A stretch of 64,000 bases of DNA from Pseudoalteromonas luteoviolacea S2607 (GCF_001625575.1 NZ_AUXV01000056.1:717585-781584); one strand, 5' to 3'; positions 47,037 to 57,538 are shown, counted from the stretch's first letter. Numbers and translations are program-made. Notes: generated from the letters alone by a model not told the origin.

Positions 47037-47666
47037 ATGCCTTCACTAGAAATCCTCGCGGCCTTTTCTGTCGTTTGCTTTTTACTGAGTATTACCCCTG
47101 GCCCCTCAATTTTGTACATTATGGCACGCAGTATTAGTCAAGGACCAAGCTCGGGAGTGTCGGCTGCAAGCGGAATGGCAATTGGATCTTTTGTCTACGT
47201 TATTGCGACAGTGCTCGGATTGGCCGCAATTTTTAAATACTCCCCCATCGCTTACACAGGTTTAAAAATTGCTGGCGCCGTGTACTTGGTATATTTGGGC
47301 TGGCAATATTTCAAACCTGCTGAGCAATCAGGTAGTAACCCTTCACTAACTAAAGCAACTAACTTTGCCATAATGAAACAGAGCTTAGTGGTTGAGCTCA
47401 CAAACCCAAAAACAGCGTTGTTCTTTTTGGCTTTTTTACCCCAGTTTGTGAGCCACGAAGGCGCACAGGTGTCAACGCAGCTGCTGGTGCTTGGCATAAT
47501 ATATACCCTGATCACCCTATGTTGTGATATTTCTATCGCACTGCTCTCGGGAAAGCTTGGTAACTGGCTTAGTCAAAAAAATGGTCATAGCCAATGGCAA
47601 GACAAAATGGCCGGCAGCGTCATGTTTATATTAGCCGGTGTAATAGGCTATGAGAGTATTAACTAA
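47037..47666 (+). CDS. LysE/RhtB family amino-acid exporter
   Basis: A 209-residue inner-membrane exporter of amino acids or related small molecules. Six hydrophobic segments are seen, with the family signature SITPGPSILYIMARSISQG at 15-35 and AGAVYLVYLGWQYFK about 80-94. The motif ELTNPKTALFFLAFLPQFV about 120-138 is also diagnostic. AAGGA precedes the start. It is in an operon with a periplasmic protein and divergent from a LysR regulator, the usual control scheme. The substrate cannot be read from sequence. Confidence 0.92.
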   Translation: MPSLEILAAFSVVCFLLSITPGPSILYIMARSISQGPSSGVSAASGMAIGSFVYVIATVLGLAAIFKYSPIAYTGLKIAGAVYLVYLGWQYFKPAEQSGSNPSLTKATNFAIMKQSLVVELTNPKTALFFLAFLPQFVSHEGAQVSTQLLVLGIIYTLITLCCDISIALLSGKLGNWLSQKNGHSQWQDKMAGSVMFILAGVIGYESIN

Positions 47667-47833
47667 ATATAATTTAGGCTACTTTAGTATTGAAATAAAT
47701 GTGATGAAACGAAAGGGGTAACGTTCAGTTATGTTGATTCTGAAGCTATGCTATTTAAAGCATACCTCTCAATCTCTTACCAAATTTACTGTATGCTGAG
47801 ATACACACTCCAAAATCTTTTTATCAAATAAAC

Positions 47834-47852
47834 AAGGGCTGTAATAGCCCTT
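47834..47852. terminator. Hairpin downstream of the exporter
   Basis: Stem AAGGGCT (47834-47840) and AGCCCTT (47846-47852), loop of five. It is 168 bases after the exporter stop and 234 bases from the convergent chemoreceptor gene. T-runs are weak. The 47667-48085 gap contains nothing else I can support. Confidence 0.45.
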
Positions 47853-48085
47853 AACCTTCAAGAGGGACTAATTTATCGGTAACTTACCTGTTTATGTACA
47901 ATCTACTTTGGAACATAGAGTAATTCAGGGCAACCCCAGCCGTGTTCATCGAATAAAATACTGCCGACGCATCAAGTAATTCATATTATGCGACGATAAA
48001 CCGCTTAAAATATACAGAGTAAATTTCGTTTATCAATTTTTCACTTTAAAGCTTAGAGTGTATTTCTATGTTCCATAGTTAAGTG

Positions 48086-51000
48086 TCACGTATGATTAGA
48101 ACAGGCCAATGTATATTCGCTCTGATTTTGCGCAGAAACTTCATTTATCTTGGTTGTAAAGCCATTTAGCTTTTGCATCATTTCTCCCGCTTGCTCAGAC
48201 ATTGATATTGCGGTCGCTGATGCTTCTTCTGCCATCGCTGCGTTTTGCTGCGTCATATCTTCCATTTGTAAAATAGCCTGATTCACTTGCTTGATCGCAC
48301 TGTTTTGCTGATCAGAAATAGATGCTATTTCAGCTATCATCTCACTGGCATTCTGTGCCGCATTGACGATTTTACTCAACGTATCCCCTGATTGATTGAC
48401 CAACTGTGTTCCCACTGAAATTTTATCTACATTGGCACGGATCAACTCTTTTATTTCTTTGGCTGCTGTTGCAGAGCGTTGCGCTAGGGCTCTAACTTCA
48501 CCCGCTACCACAGCAAACCCTTTACCTTGTTTACCCGCTCTTGCCGCTTCAACCGCAGCATTAAGTGCTAATAGGTTGGTTTGAAAAGCAATTTCATCAA
48601 TCACGCCTATGATATCGGTGATCCGCTCACTTGCTTGGTTAATTTCATTCATGCTATCGACAGCATCCCCAACTACTTTAAAGCCACTTTCAGCCTGCAT
48701 TTGGGTATCCGCAGAGAGTTGATTGGCATTTTGTGCTTTGTCAGCGCTATTGAGCACAGATTCTGTAAGCTCTCCCATCAAAGAACGCGTCTTTTCTAAC
48801 GCCATCGCCTGTTGCTCTGTTCTTTGGCTGAGGTTTACCACTGCACTGGACAAGTCATTTGAAGAGTTGTCTGTTTGATTTGCGCTAGCCATTACTTGTT
48901 CGATAACCGAAGACAGTCTATTTAAACTGGTATTTATTGACTGACTCAGTAAAGCAAAATCACCGGCGTAAACATCGCCCATTTGCTGAGATAAATCTCC
49001 TTTTGCGACCTGTGTCATGACCGATTTACACTCATCCATTGGCGCAACAACAGACTCCAGCAAAGTATTCACGCCTGTCATAATTTCTTGAAAGTCGCCT
49101 TGATGCTTTGATGTATCTGCTCTGGCTGCCAAATTGCCATTACTCGCCGCGTCTGCAAGCGAATTTGCATCATCAATCAATCGACCTACCGCATCGATAC
49201 AAGTGTTGAGGTTTTGCTTGAGCAACTCAAAGTCGCCGCTATATTGGTCAGTAATGTGCCCAGGAATATTCCCTTTTGATATAGCTTCCACAACGTTGGC
49301 CGCTTTCGTTAATGGCCCGACCATCGCATCCATCATATCATTAACACCAGCAACGATTTTCCGGAAGTCTCCATTGTGCTGAGCCAAATCTACCCGCTTT
49401 TTCAAGTCACCAGCCACAGCTGCATTGGCCAAACTATTCACATCTTTTATCAACAAACCAACAACTTCAATGCAAGTATTCAAATTGTTTTTAAGTAACG
49501 CAAAATCTCCTTGATATTGCTCACTAATCAATGCGGGAACATCACCTTTGGATATAAGGTGCACCGCTTCAGCGGTTTTTTTCAATGGGCCAACGATTGC
49601 TTCAAGCAGCTCATTGATGCCATCGGCAAGTACCTTCATAAACCCATCAAAATGGGCGCTATCAATACGAGTATTTAGCTCTCCTTTCGCTGCCGCTTTA
49701 ATTACTTTTTGTATCTGAGATTCAGCATCTCGTTGCTGAGTAAGATCTTGCCACTCTAGCACGACCCCGAGCTTTTTCTGCTCTTCGTTGACCACAGGAT
49801 TAAGCGTTAACATCAAAGACTTTCGACCCAGCTTTAGCTCTTCACTGTAGGTTTGCTTCAAGTCACTTAATTGTTGTGACAAAGCCACGGGAGATGGGTG
49901 CAATTCTGATACATTAGAGCCTATAATATTTGCCGCGTTAAAACCTTTTAATGTTTCGCCTATAGCGGACTCGCATTCATTGAAAAGGGCCTTCGAAGCA
50001 TTATTTTGATATATTATGGCATTGCTCTCGTCGGCAACCATCACATTTGCAGAAACGTTGTCTAATGCCTGTTTAAGCCTGTTGTTTTCAGCGGCTTGAG
50101 TACGCTCTAATTCCATTCTTTCTTGCAGCTCGCGTCCTGACTTAAGCAAGCTCGATTGCATAGTTTCTAATGCTTTTAGCAACTGACCTGATTCATCTTT
50201 AGTTTCTGCATTTATTTTATTTTCCAAATTTCCTGTAGAGATCTCTTGGGCAATCTTTACAGCATTATTGATGGGGGATGTGATCCGCTGTAGGACAAAA
50301 AATACAAAGCCAAGTGTCAGCGACAGAGAAACAACCATTAACACAACAGCCATATAAACATCTTGGCTTGCGCGCTCTAATGAGCTGTTGGACAAGGTCG
50401 CAAGATTATCAGACAACTTGTCAGAAACTGTTTTTAACAAGTTTATCTTCGCGGTTTGCATTTTAAACCAATAAGCCGCGTCTATACCAAAATCTCCCTC
50501 ATTTACCTTGGAAAATGCCACATTGCGCATATTTTGCGTTTCGGTCACGGCCTCATTTTCCATGGTCGCGAGATAAAATCGTTTATTCTCTTGCGAAGAC
50601 AGACTTAAAAACACTTCCATGTATGTATCCTGAACCGTAATCAAGTTTCTCAACTTCTCATACTGCCCAGGCTTAAACTGGTTTTCTGCAAAAACAGCTG
50701 TAAACACCGCTCGCTCGACACCAGCTCGCTCTTTGCTATTTAAAAAATTCCGGTAAGCGGTCGCTGCATTCACAATATCGCTTTGCGTACTCAATTTTGC
50801 CAAAAAAGTGATCGTGGATAAAAAGGCACCATTAGATCGAGTGTAGTAGCCAATAGCATCGCTTGTTGATATAGCAAAGTCGCTGATCTGTTCGCGAATA
50901 CTTCCCAGTTGCTTTTTCAAAGTAAGCGCGCTGTTTAGCTGTTCGGCGAATTCACCATCAAACTGGTTTACATCAAACTCTTTTAAGAAATTGTCTAAGC

Positions 51001-51289
51001 GGCTAGCAGCTTGATCTGTGTCTTCCCTTTGTTTGGGTAGCACATCAGAAAACTTAACGCCTTTACTTCCCAAAAAGCCAGCTGTGGCACCGCGCTCTTT
51101 TTGCATTTCGTGAACAAACTCATTAGCCAATACCGATAATTGAGTTAGCAGTAGTAGCTTTGCATTTTCTTGCTCTAGCTTTTGATTTTCAAACACTTTG
51201 TCTACTGCAAGCGCAACCATAAAAACGAGGGGGATTAAAGCTATTGAAAGTAATTTCCAGCGGAGTTTAAGATTGTTAAAAATACGCAT
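48086..51289 (-). CDS. NIT-domain methyl-accepting chemotaxis protein with repeated HAMP-like units
   Basis: A 1067-residue chemoreceptor. TM1 (about 13-32), a periplasmic NIT (nitrate/nitrite-sensing type) domain (about 45-300; EMQKERGATAGFLGSKG is the family start), TM2 (about 311-334), HAMP (335-390), a PAS-like domain (about 405-520), then three HAMP-like units of exactly 91 residues starting at 567, 658 and 749 (each with GPL or APM, then KG(D/N), and GDF(A/E)LL), and the signalling domain with the hairpin tip EIAFQTNLLALNAAVEAARA (899-918). The unusual feature is the poly-HAMP chain between PAS and signalling parts, expected to act as a mechanical relay. Ligand unknown; nitrate or nitrite by family. 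No other che genes are adjacent. Confidence 0.95.
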   Translation of the reverse strand: MRIFNNLKLRWKLLSIALIPLVFMVALAVDKVFENQKLEQENAKLLLLTQLSVLANEFVHEMQKERGATAGFLGSKGVKFSDVLPKQREDTDQAASRLDNFLKEFDVNQFDGEFAEQLNSALTLKKQLGSIREQISDFAISTSDAIGYYTRSNGAFLSTITFLAKLSTQSDIVNAATAYRNFLNSKERAGVERAVFTAVFAENQFKPGQYEKLRNLITVQDTYMEVFLSLSSQENKRFYLATMENEAVTETQNMRNVAFSKVNEGDFGIDAAYWFKMQTAKINLLKTVSDKLSDNLATLSNSSLERASQDVYMAVVLMVVSLSLTLGFVFFVLQRITSPINNAVKIAQEISTGNLENKINAETKDESGQLLKALETMQSSLLKSGRELQERMELERTQAAENNRLKQALDNVSANVMVADESNAIIYQNNASKALFNECESAIGETLKGFNAANIIGSNVSELHPSPVALSQQLSDLKQTYSEELKLGRKSLMLTLNPVVNEEQKKLGVVLEWQDLTQQRDAESQIQKVIKAAAKGELNTRIDSAHFDGFMKVLADGINELLEAIVGPLKKTAEAVHLISKGDVPALISEQYQGDFALLKNNLNTCIEVVGLLIKDVNSLANAAVAGDLKKRVDLAQHNGDFRKIVAGVNDMMDAMVGPLTKAANVVEAISKGNIPGHITDQYSGDFELLKQNLNTCIDAVGRLIDDANSLADAASNGNLAARADTSKHQGDFQEIMTGVNTLLESVVAPMDECKSVMTQVAKGDLSQQMGDVYAGDFALLSQSINTSLNRLSSVIEQVMASANQTDNSSNDLSSAVVNLSQRTEQQAMALEKTRSLMGELTESVLNSADKAQNANQLSADTQMQAESGFKVVGDAVDSMNEINQASERITDIIGVIDEIAFQTNLLALNAAVEAARAGKQGKGFAVVAGEVRALAQRSATAAKEIKELIRANVDKISVGTQLVNQSGDTLSKIVNAAQNASEMIAEIASISDQQNSAIKQVNQAILQMEDMTQQNAAMAEEASATAISMSEQAGEMMQKLNGFTTKINEVSAQNQSEYTLACSNHT

Positions 51290-52084
51290 ATATCATTTCC
51301 TTGTAATCTGGCCAATCAATACTTCAATTGAGCATAATTACGAGTGTAGTAGGAAATACACGCCGTTCAACACTGGGGCAACACAAAGTTCTTTGAGTGT
51401 TTTAGTGCCTTATGGAGATAAAAAATAAGTTAGAAGGCTTATTGTACTTGTCAATCAGTAAAATCAATAGAATATAAGTTAAATTTAAGAGCAAAAGAAT
51501 GCCTTAATTAAAAAGCACCATTTTAAATTTATACCAAAAAGATGTGCGCACATCACTCCCCTCTTCTATAAACTAAAATTGGATTACCATTAAAAAATCA
51601 ACATTAATAGCACAAAAAAAATGTGTTTAAACCGCCTTAAAAGGTAAGAAGATTAATTTTATACGCGATAAAATTTTAGAAAACTAAAACAAATATAGGC
51701 AATTTAATTTACTTTTATTAAATGTAAATTTTCGCTTTCATCTCAAGTCCCGAAGAACATGATTTTTTATGTGCTTGAGGCATCTTCCTGATCTGGTTTA
51801 GAACCATTACCCGTTGATGTGTCAGAATTTCGAATATTCATTGAAAAGCCAGATAGCCCAGCAAAGTCTTAAAAAGCGCCCTCAATCAAGCAAGTAGCTC
51901 TAGAGCCCGCCACTTAAGCGCTCTAGTGTAAGCTGTTAGCTTATAAAAATTATCGATGGTTAGTGCATTTACTATGTATCTTTATTGAGTACACAATTAC
52001 AATACGCACAGAACATCGCCAAACCAGCGCCCGCCGATTTGCTGAGATATGGCAATTTGATGAAAAAGCTTTTGGAGTACCCAA
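51290..52084. other. Long AT-rich intergenic region
   Basis: About 795 bases between the divergent chemoreceptor and LRR-protein genes. It is strongly AT-rich in 51430-51740. On the minus strand, about 51766-51860, a short open stretch without a proper start (SGFSMNIRNSDTSTGNGSKP) may be a gene remnant. A hairpin CTAGAGC (51900-51906) and GCTCTAG (51920-51926) is present. No supported gene. Confidence 0.4.
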
Positions 52085-55000
52085 GTGACACATAAACCGA
52101 TTTTCCCTACGGCAGTAGTTCTTTCTCTTTTTTTGATTGGCTGCGGAGGTAGCAGTAGCGATCAAAGCACTAGCAACTCTTCTCTCGTTGCACCTACAGA
52201 AACCTTCACCCTGAATACCAATATTAGCGGCTCTGGCAGCGTCCATCCGGCAACGCAATCAATACGTAAAGGTTTTGGTGCAAATTTTTCACTTCACCCA
52301 GAAGAGGGCTATTACGCAGACTCAGCCACTGGTTGTGGCGGTACACTAAGCGGTGATCTTTATATTATTGAAACCATGCAGGCAGACTGTACTGTTGAAA
52401 TTCAATTTAAGCCTCGTGTTACGCTTAGCGAGCTGAATATAGACCCTGCACTTGCACAATGCTTAACCCATAATGAGGGTATAAAGTACGCTGATGAGGT
52501 TACCTATTTGTACTGTGAGGAGCCCATCAGTAACACCGAAGCCATCAAACACTTTAAAAAGCTTGGATATTTGGACCTTTACAATCAAAACTTAACAAGC
52601 TTAGATATATCAGAGAATCTAGAGTTATATTCATTGACTATCTCAAGCCCTCTTCTCGAGACGCTTGATGTTTCAAACAACACCTTACTCAACAACCTAT
52701 ACGTGAGTGACGGTCAGTTATCAACTTTAGATGTCTCTAAAAACACAGCCCTTACATCTCTGCAAATTCATAGCGGGCAACTTAAATCGCTGGATATCAC
52801 ACAGAATAGTCAACTCAGTTACCTTGATGTTGGCGCTGACCAACTAGAAGCCTTGGATGTGTCTAACAACACCGCATTAACCAACCTGAGAATAGACAGT
52901 CAATTACTATCCAGTTTAGACCTGAAAGTTAATGCAAACCTTGAAAGTTTAAGTGTTGAAAATTCGGCAATGACAAGCCTGAACCTTTCTAACAACGCAA
53001 ATCTTAACGACCTATTCCTGCATGGTTCCGCAATCACTGAGCTAGATCTATCACAGAATTCAGCTCTAACGAATGTGTATGTTTACAGCACGCCATTAAC
53101 CAAACTGAATTTGGCCAATACACAGCAGTTGACTAACCTAGGCCTTTATTACAACCAGCTAACCAACTTGGACCTTTCTGATGCTGTAAAACTGGCATAT
53201 TTATCGGTACAGAATAATCAACTCTCTGAGCTTGATCTCAGCAAAAATAATGCCTTGGAAACGATAAACCTATCTTCTAATGCGCTAACAAATATTAACT
53301 TTCAAAATAACCCGCAATTACAGTCACTTGATTTGTATGACAATGAGTTTACCGCGATAGACCTGTCCAAAAACCCAGAACTGACCTATTTAAAGCTTGC
53401 AAACAACCAGTTTACCACCCTAGATTTATCTGGACTACCTAATCTCGCAGAGCTCGATGTACAAAGTAACCAGTTGACCGAGTTAGATATCTCTCACAAC
53501 CCCATGCTTGCTTCGCTTTACTTATCTAACAACCAGCTAACGCAACTGAACTTTCCATTAAATGATGTACTAACTCAGCTGTCTGTTTCTGGTGATGGGT
53601 TTACATCGCTGGATTTCTCCAACTTCAGAGCACTTACTAATCTATCTGTATCAGCTTCCCAACTTAAAACCATTAAAATAGACCAAAACCCTGCTCTGAA
53701 AGAACTAGTAGTATTTGCGGATAAGTTGCAAAAATTAGATGTGTCAAAAAACACAGCACTAACTCACCTATTAGTAGAAAGTAAAGTTCTCGCTGCACTG
53801 GATGTTAACAACAACACGGCACTGCAAACGCTGACAATATACAACTCACAAATCGATACGCTCGACATTTCTTCGAATAAGTTGCTAACAGCGTTGTATC
53901 TCACAGCATGGGATTTGAAATATCTGAATACAACCAATAATCAGTTGCTTGAGAGGCTATCAATTAGAAGTGATCAGATCACTAAGCTCGATTTATCCAA
54001 AAATGCGCAGCTTGAACAGCTGGGAGTTTATACTCATCGACTGGCTCAGCTAGACCTTTCTGCCGCTCCCAAAATTAAGGATCTTTCATTAAATAGCGCT
54101 TATCTGGACGACATCGCTCTGTCTACGTTGACACAACTTGAATACTTAGAATTGAGCTCGATGCCGATAAATGAACTGGATTTGTCCGTTCATCCTAAAC
54201 TCGAGCGATTGTCGCTTTCCGGTTTGCCACTTAGTAGCCTGAACATGTCAAATTTAACAGAGCTCCAAGAGCTGAGTATTTGGTCATTACAACTTACAGG
54301 CCTTGACCTATTGCACAATAAAAAACTGAACTCCCTAAACTTAAACAACAGTGCATTGACCTCGCTAGACCTATCTTCAAACACAAAGCTGACCCACTTA
54401 TATGCCTATGGCAATATGCTGAACAGTATTGACCTGTCTAACAATGTGCTATTACAGTCTGTCTCTTTATCCGGTAACCAACTCAAGCAACTGGATATTA
54501 CCAAAAACACGGCCTTAACTTATCTGGATGTCGCGAGCAATCAACTTACCTCATTCCAAATTGTGGATCAGCCTAATTTAGAAAGTGTATACCTAAACTA
54601 CAATATGCTAGATACATTAGCAGTAACAAATGCGCCTTCTCTAGCCAACCTCTATGCCTCTGAAAACCAGCTTACATCGGTCAGTTTTTCTGGTGTCGAC
54701 GCGCTTTCAACACTTAAGTTTATTGGCAACCAATTATCTGAACTTGATTTATCTGCTGTTACAGCACTGAACACATTAAATGTACATTCCAACCAACTGG
54801 CAAAGCTGGACCTGAGCAACAACCAAGGTATTTCTACCCTTAACGTCAATGACAACCAATTATCATCTTTGACCTTGGATAATCAAGAATCACTGACTGA
54901 GCTGCAGGCAATGAACAACCAGCTAACACAGCTAGAACTATCGTCTAGTCCATCCCTTACAAGTCTGGAGTTAAACAACAACTTATTGACTCACCTTGAT

Positions 55001-55468
55001 ACCACTGCAAACTCAGCACTGATGTCGTTAAGTGTGAACAACAACCAATTGACCAAGCTAGACCTAGCAACAAGCTCCGCTTTACAAAGCCTGTCAGTCA
55101 ACAACAATAAGTTGAGTACATTAAACTTATCAGAGCAAAGCGAATTAACCTATATTGATGCAAGGCATAACAATATCGCTCAACTCGATATCACCAATAG
55201 TGCCGTGTTGCAGGTCTTGATGGCCGACGGCAACAAACTAACTGAGCTCAATACGACAAATAATAGCGCGTTATTAGAGCTACATTTGTCGAATAACAAG
55301 ATCACTTCACTCGACCTAGTTAATAACAGTCAATTAAACTATCTTTACTTGCACGACAACTCGTTGTCACAAATCGATGTCAGTTCAATTGAACAACTGT
55401 ATTATTTCTCGCTTGACCGCGGCGTATCATGCACTGGCGACATGTGTTCAGTGGCATACTATTACTAA
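52085..55468 (+). CDS. Lipoprotein of 45 exact 21-residue leucine-rich repeats
   Basis: A 1127-residue surface lipoprotein. Start is a GTG with GGAG seven bases upstream. Lipobox LIGC (Cys20). Residues about 41-108 match a divergent InlB B-repeat / bacterial-repeat domain (FTLNTNISGSGSVHPATQSI, and CGG then CTVEIQF). Residues 112-169 lead into the repeats. From 170 to 1114 there are 45 consecutive units of exactly 21 residues, consensus LTxLDLSxNxxLTxLxVxxNQ, with no insertion or deletion. The C-terminus closes with SCTGDMCSVAYYY, whose two Cys may form a cap. This should be a very long, regular solenoid, a binding surface for proteins or glycans. InlB-like architecture suggests adhesion. Isolated gene with a hairpin terminator. 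Confidence 0.9.
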   Translation: MTHKPIFPTAVVLSLFLIGCGGSSSDQSTSNSSLVAPTETFTLNTNISGSGSVHPATQSIRKGFGANFSLHPEEGYYADSATGCGGTLSGDLYIIETMQADCTVEIQFKPRVTLSELNIDPALAQCLTHNEGIKYADEVTYLYCEEPISNTEAIKHFKKLGYLDLYNQNLTSLDISENLELYSLTISSPLLETLDVSNNTLLNNLYVSDGQLSTLDVSKNTALTSLQIHSGQLKSLDITQNSQLSYLDVGADQLEALDVSNNTALTNLRIDSQLLSSLDLKVNANLESLSVENSAMTSLNLSNNANLNDLFLHGSAITELDLSQNSALTNVYVYSTPLTKLNLANTQQLTNLGLYYNQLTNLDLSDAVKLAYLSVQNNQLSELDLSKNNALETINLSSNALTNINFQNNPQLQSLDLYDNEFTAIDLSKNPELTYLKLANNQFTTLDLSGLPNLAELDVQSNQLTELDISHNPMLASLYLSNNQLTQLNFPLNDVLTQLSVSGDGFTSLDFSNFRALTNLSVSASQLKTIKIDQNPALKELVVFADKLQKLDVSKNTALTHLLVESKVLAALDVNNNTALQTLTIYNSQIDTLDISSNKLLTALYLTAWDLKYLNTTNNQLLERLSIRSDQITKLDLSKNAQLEQLGVYTHRLAQLDLSAAPKIKDLSLNSAYLDDIALSTLTQLEYLELSSMPINELDLSVHPKLERLSLSGLPLSSLNMSNLTELQELSIWSLQLTGLDLLHNKKLNSLNLNNSALTSLDLSSNTKLTHLYAYGNMLNSIDLSNNVLLQSVSLSGNQLKQLDITKNTALTYLDVASNQLTSFQIVDQPNLESVYLNYNMLDTLAVTNAPSLANLYASENQLTSVSFSGVDALSTLKFIGNQLSELDLSAVTALNTLNVHSNQLAKLDLSNNQGISTLNVNDNQLSSLTLDNQESLTELQAMNNQLTQLELSSSPSLTSLELNNNLLTHLDTTANSALMSLSVNNNQLTKLDLATSSALQSLSVNNNKLSTLNLSEQSELTYIDARHNNIAQLDITNSAVLQVLMADGNKLTELNTTNNSALLELHLSNNKITSLDLVNNSQLNYLYLHDNSLSQIDVSSIEQLYYFSLDRGVSCTGDMCSVAYYY
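52592..55426 (+). repeat. Tandem 63-bp coding repeat array, 45 copies
   Basis: This is the DNA of the 45 leucine-rich units. Each unit is 63 bp and the 45 copies tile 2835 bp with no gap. At the DNA level the copies are well diverged (synonymous and conservative changes throughout), so this is an old array under selection for length and not a fresh slippage tract. Confidence 0.85.
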
Positions 55469-55482
55469 TATGCTAGGTGATT

Positions 55483-55507
55483 ACAGGCACACACAACGTG
55501 TGCCTGT
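55483..55507. terminator. Hairpin between convergent genes
   Basis: Perfect 10-bp stem ACAGGCACAC (55483-55492) and GTGTGCCTGT (55498-55507), loop of five, 14 bases after the LRR gene's stop. It could also end the convergent FG-GAP gene transcript. T-runs are short. Confidence 0.6.
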
Positions 55508-55612
55508 ATCTCAATCCCCCGCACGCTGAAAAGCGCTATCTAAACGAAACAAACGTGGCACTCAACTACATTTACGCAAATCAATTTTATTTGATTTAGG
55601 ATAGTCACCTTC

Positions 55613-57016
55613 TTAATTCCTGCTGATATGAATGGCTTCCAGCCTAAAGCCTTCTTTTTTATCATTTACCTTCAATACAATTTCTTCTTTTCCATCTTGG
55701 TTAAGATCATAGCTATAAATGTCGCCTGAAGATTCTGGCAGCGAGCGTTTAATTCGTTTCGCTCTTCGCGATAACCCCCTTTTTTCATCGCCAAAATAAA
55801 CTTTGAGTTCGTGAGTATCTGACCTTATTAATAAATCAGTTAAGTCGTCACCATTGAAATCTTTGAAAATAATACCTTTATCAGTACCGCTATTTGAATT
55901 ATTCATATTCATCGCCAATTCGAAGCTTTTCTTTGAGGCGGCTTTTTTAGAAAACTGGTTGTTAGTTTTACCCTTAAATATACTAATGGTGCTGTCGAGC
56001 ATCACTTCTTTATTCTCCATTGCCGCACTGGCAATTGAAATAATATCCATAAAGCCAATATCAAAAGAAATAACGGCTAAATCATTTAGCCCATCACCAT
56101 CAAAATCACTGATGTTAGCGATGGCGCTTGTTTCTTCCAAAGTTAATTCAATATCTGGACTGTTTTTAAACACCAGCCCGTTACTCGTTTGCTCAGAAAA
56201 GAAAATTCTATGGATACTTTCGCTGTCTAAGTCTTTTTCTTTGTCTGTCCCCTCTGAGAGACTCTCTATAGTATGAATATCTGGATAACCATCATTGTTA
56301 AAATCTCTTAACTTCTCTATACGCTGCTTGCTGTTATTATTTACCGTAAAGAGGGTTTGCGGTTCTTTACTTGGCCCTTGACTGGTTGCCAAGAAATACC
56401 GTACTGCTTGTTCCTCATAAAACATTAAATCGTTGATGCCATCTCCGTTTATGTCGGCTAGTGCGGGAAAGTGAGGCAACGTATGACTTATCATCAATTT
56501 TTGCTCTGTGGCGTGAGTGATTGTCTTTGCACTTAAAGGCAATGCAATAGATTTAAAAGTACCAGTCTCCTGCTGGACATAAATGGTCTGATTTTCAACG
56601 CCGGGTAAATAAAAATCAGCTAGGTCATCCCCATTTACATCCAACGTAAATGTTTGATATCTAAACTGCGGAAGTGTATCAAACTCAAACACAGAGTCTG
56701 TTTTAATTAGCTTATGTGCGTTTGTTTCGCCGACATGAAAAATGCCCTGCTCGGTTAACACAAACGCTTGGGTGCCTTGGTGGCCAGCTAGCTTGCCAAG
56801 GCTATACATGATCGGATTGTCAGGTAAAGCCAATAGCGTTGTTTGTTTACTTTTAAGATCGACTTTTTGCAAATAGGCCAGCTCGCCATTCCCAGCAACA
56901 AAGGCTGAACCTGTATCTGGCACAATAAGCTTACCATCGGCATTGAATTGTAAATCGATTGAATCATATGCATAAATCAAACTACTGAATAAAGCAAAAG
57001 GGAGTAACCTTTTCAT
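55613..57016 (-). CDS. Exported FG-GAP/VCBS beta-propeller protein
   Basis: A 467-residue exported protein. Signal peptide 1-16, AAAGGA before the start. Six calcium-binding FG-GAP/VCBS-type loops can be counted: DVNGDDLADF (126-135), DINGDGINDL (188-197), DFNNDGYPDI (238-247), DFDGDGLNDL (304-313), DFNGDDLTDL (386-395) and DLNQDGKEEI (437-446). Each is followed by a propeller-blade strand, so an integrin-alpha-like propeller is expected. Function: protein or glycan binding at the cell surface or outside the cell. It is convergent with the LRR lipoprotein gene; both are long surface-binding proteins, but shared function is not shown. Confidence 0.87.
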   Translation of the reverse strand: MKRLLPFALFSSLIYAYDSIDLQFNADGKLIVPDTGSAFVAGNGELAYLQKVDLKSKQTTLLALPDNPIMYSLGKLAGHQGTQAFVLTEQGIFHVGETNAHKLIKTDSVFEFDTLPQFRYQTFTLDVNGDDLADFYLPGVENQTIYVQQETGTFKSIALPLSAKTITHATEQKLMISHTLPHFPALADINGDGINDLMFYEEQAVRYFLATSQGPSKEPQTLFTVNNNSKQRIEKLRDFNNDGYPDIHTIESLSEGTDKEKDLDSESIHRIFFSEQTSNGLVFKNSPDIELTLEETSAIANISDFDGDGLNDLAVISFDIGFMDIISIASAAMENKEVMLDSTISIFKGKTNNQFSKKAASKKSFELAMNMNNSNSGTDKGIIFKDFNGDDLTDLLIRSDTHELKVYFGDEKRGLSRRAKRIKRSLPESSGDIYSYDLNQDGKEEIVLKVNDKKEGFRLEAIHISRN

Positions 57017-57103
57017 ATTAAAAATCCTTTAAAAATACGTCTTATTTATATGTAATATATGGATAAAATCTCGTCTCACGGTTTCGCTAAATTGGTGTTC
57101 TGC

Positions 57104-57538
57104 CTAACTCTCCAACTCACTCACGGGCCATTTCCAAGCATGCCAAATCGTCATTAACGATAACAAAACTTCGAGCCCTGTAAGGTAAAGATAAAAGCCC
57201 CACACGGTATCCAAGTTAAGTGACACAAGTAGCACAACAAATAAGCTGGGGATGATGATGTTTAATCGTCGATTGATAATAGGTTTTAATACCAACGTTA
57301 GAAAAACCATTACACTTGGTATGGACATTAATAATGCGACAGCAAAGAATTCAAACTGAATTCCCTCTTTGTCTGCACTGACGAGCAGCGCCTCAGACAT
57401 GATACCTGGCACAAACACTTGAATGTAATCACCGTAGACATAGCAGAACATCACAGCAATCCACAATGCTGAGATCTTCAACTTCACATTTATTTTGTAA
57501 TCTTCAAATGAGGGAGGAATGTCTTTTGTTGTATTCAT
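57104..57538 (-). CDS. Four-TM membrane protein, DUF6326-like
   Basis: A 144-residue inner-membrane protein with four hydrophobic helices (about 22-42, 62-84, 92-110, 113-132). Its start, KLKISALWIAVMFCYVYGDY, and the PGIMSEALL loop resemble the DUF6326 family. GGAG stands six bases before the ATG. It is divergent from a membrane-bound AraC-type regulator over a spacer of about 156 bases, which suggests that the regulator controls it. Function is unknown. Confidence 0.7.
   Translation of the reverse strand: MNTTKDIPPSFEDYKINVKLKISALWIAVMFCYVYGDYIQVFVPGIMSEALLVSADKEGIQFEFFAVALLMSIPSVMVFLTLVLKPIINRRLNIIIPSLFVVLLVSLNLDTVWGFYLYLTGLEVLLSLMTIWHAWKWPVSELES

Noticed and set aside
51950..52258. 102-codon minus-strand frame over the LRR gene start
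   Set aside because: Opposite the signal peptide of the LRR lipoprotein; Arg/Ala-rich shadow frame.
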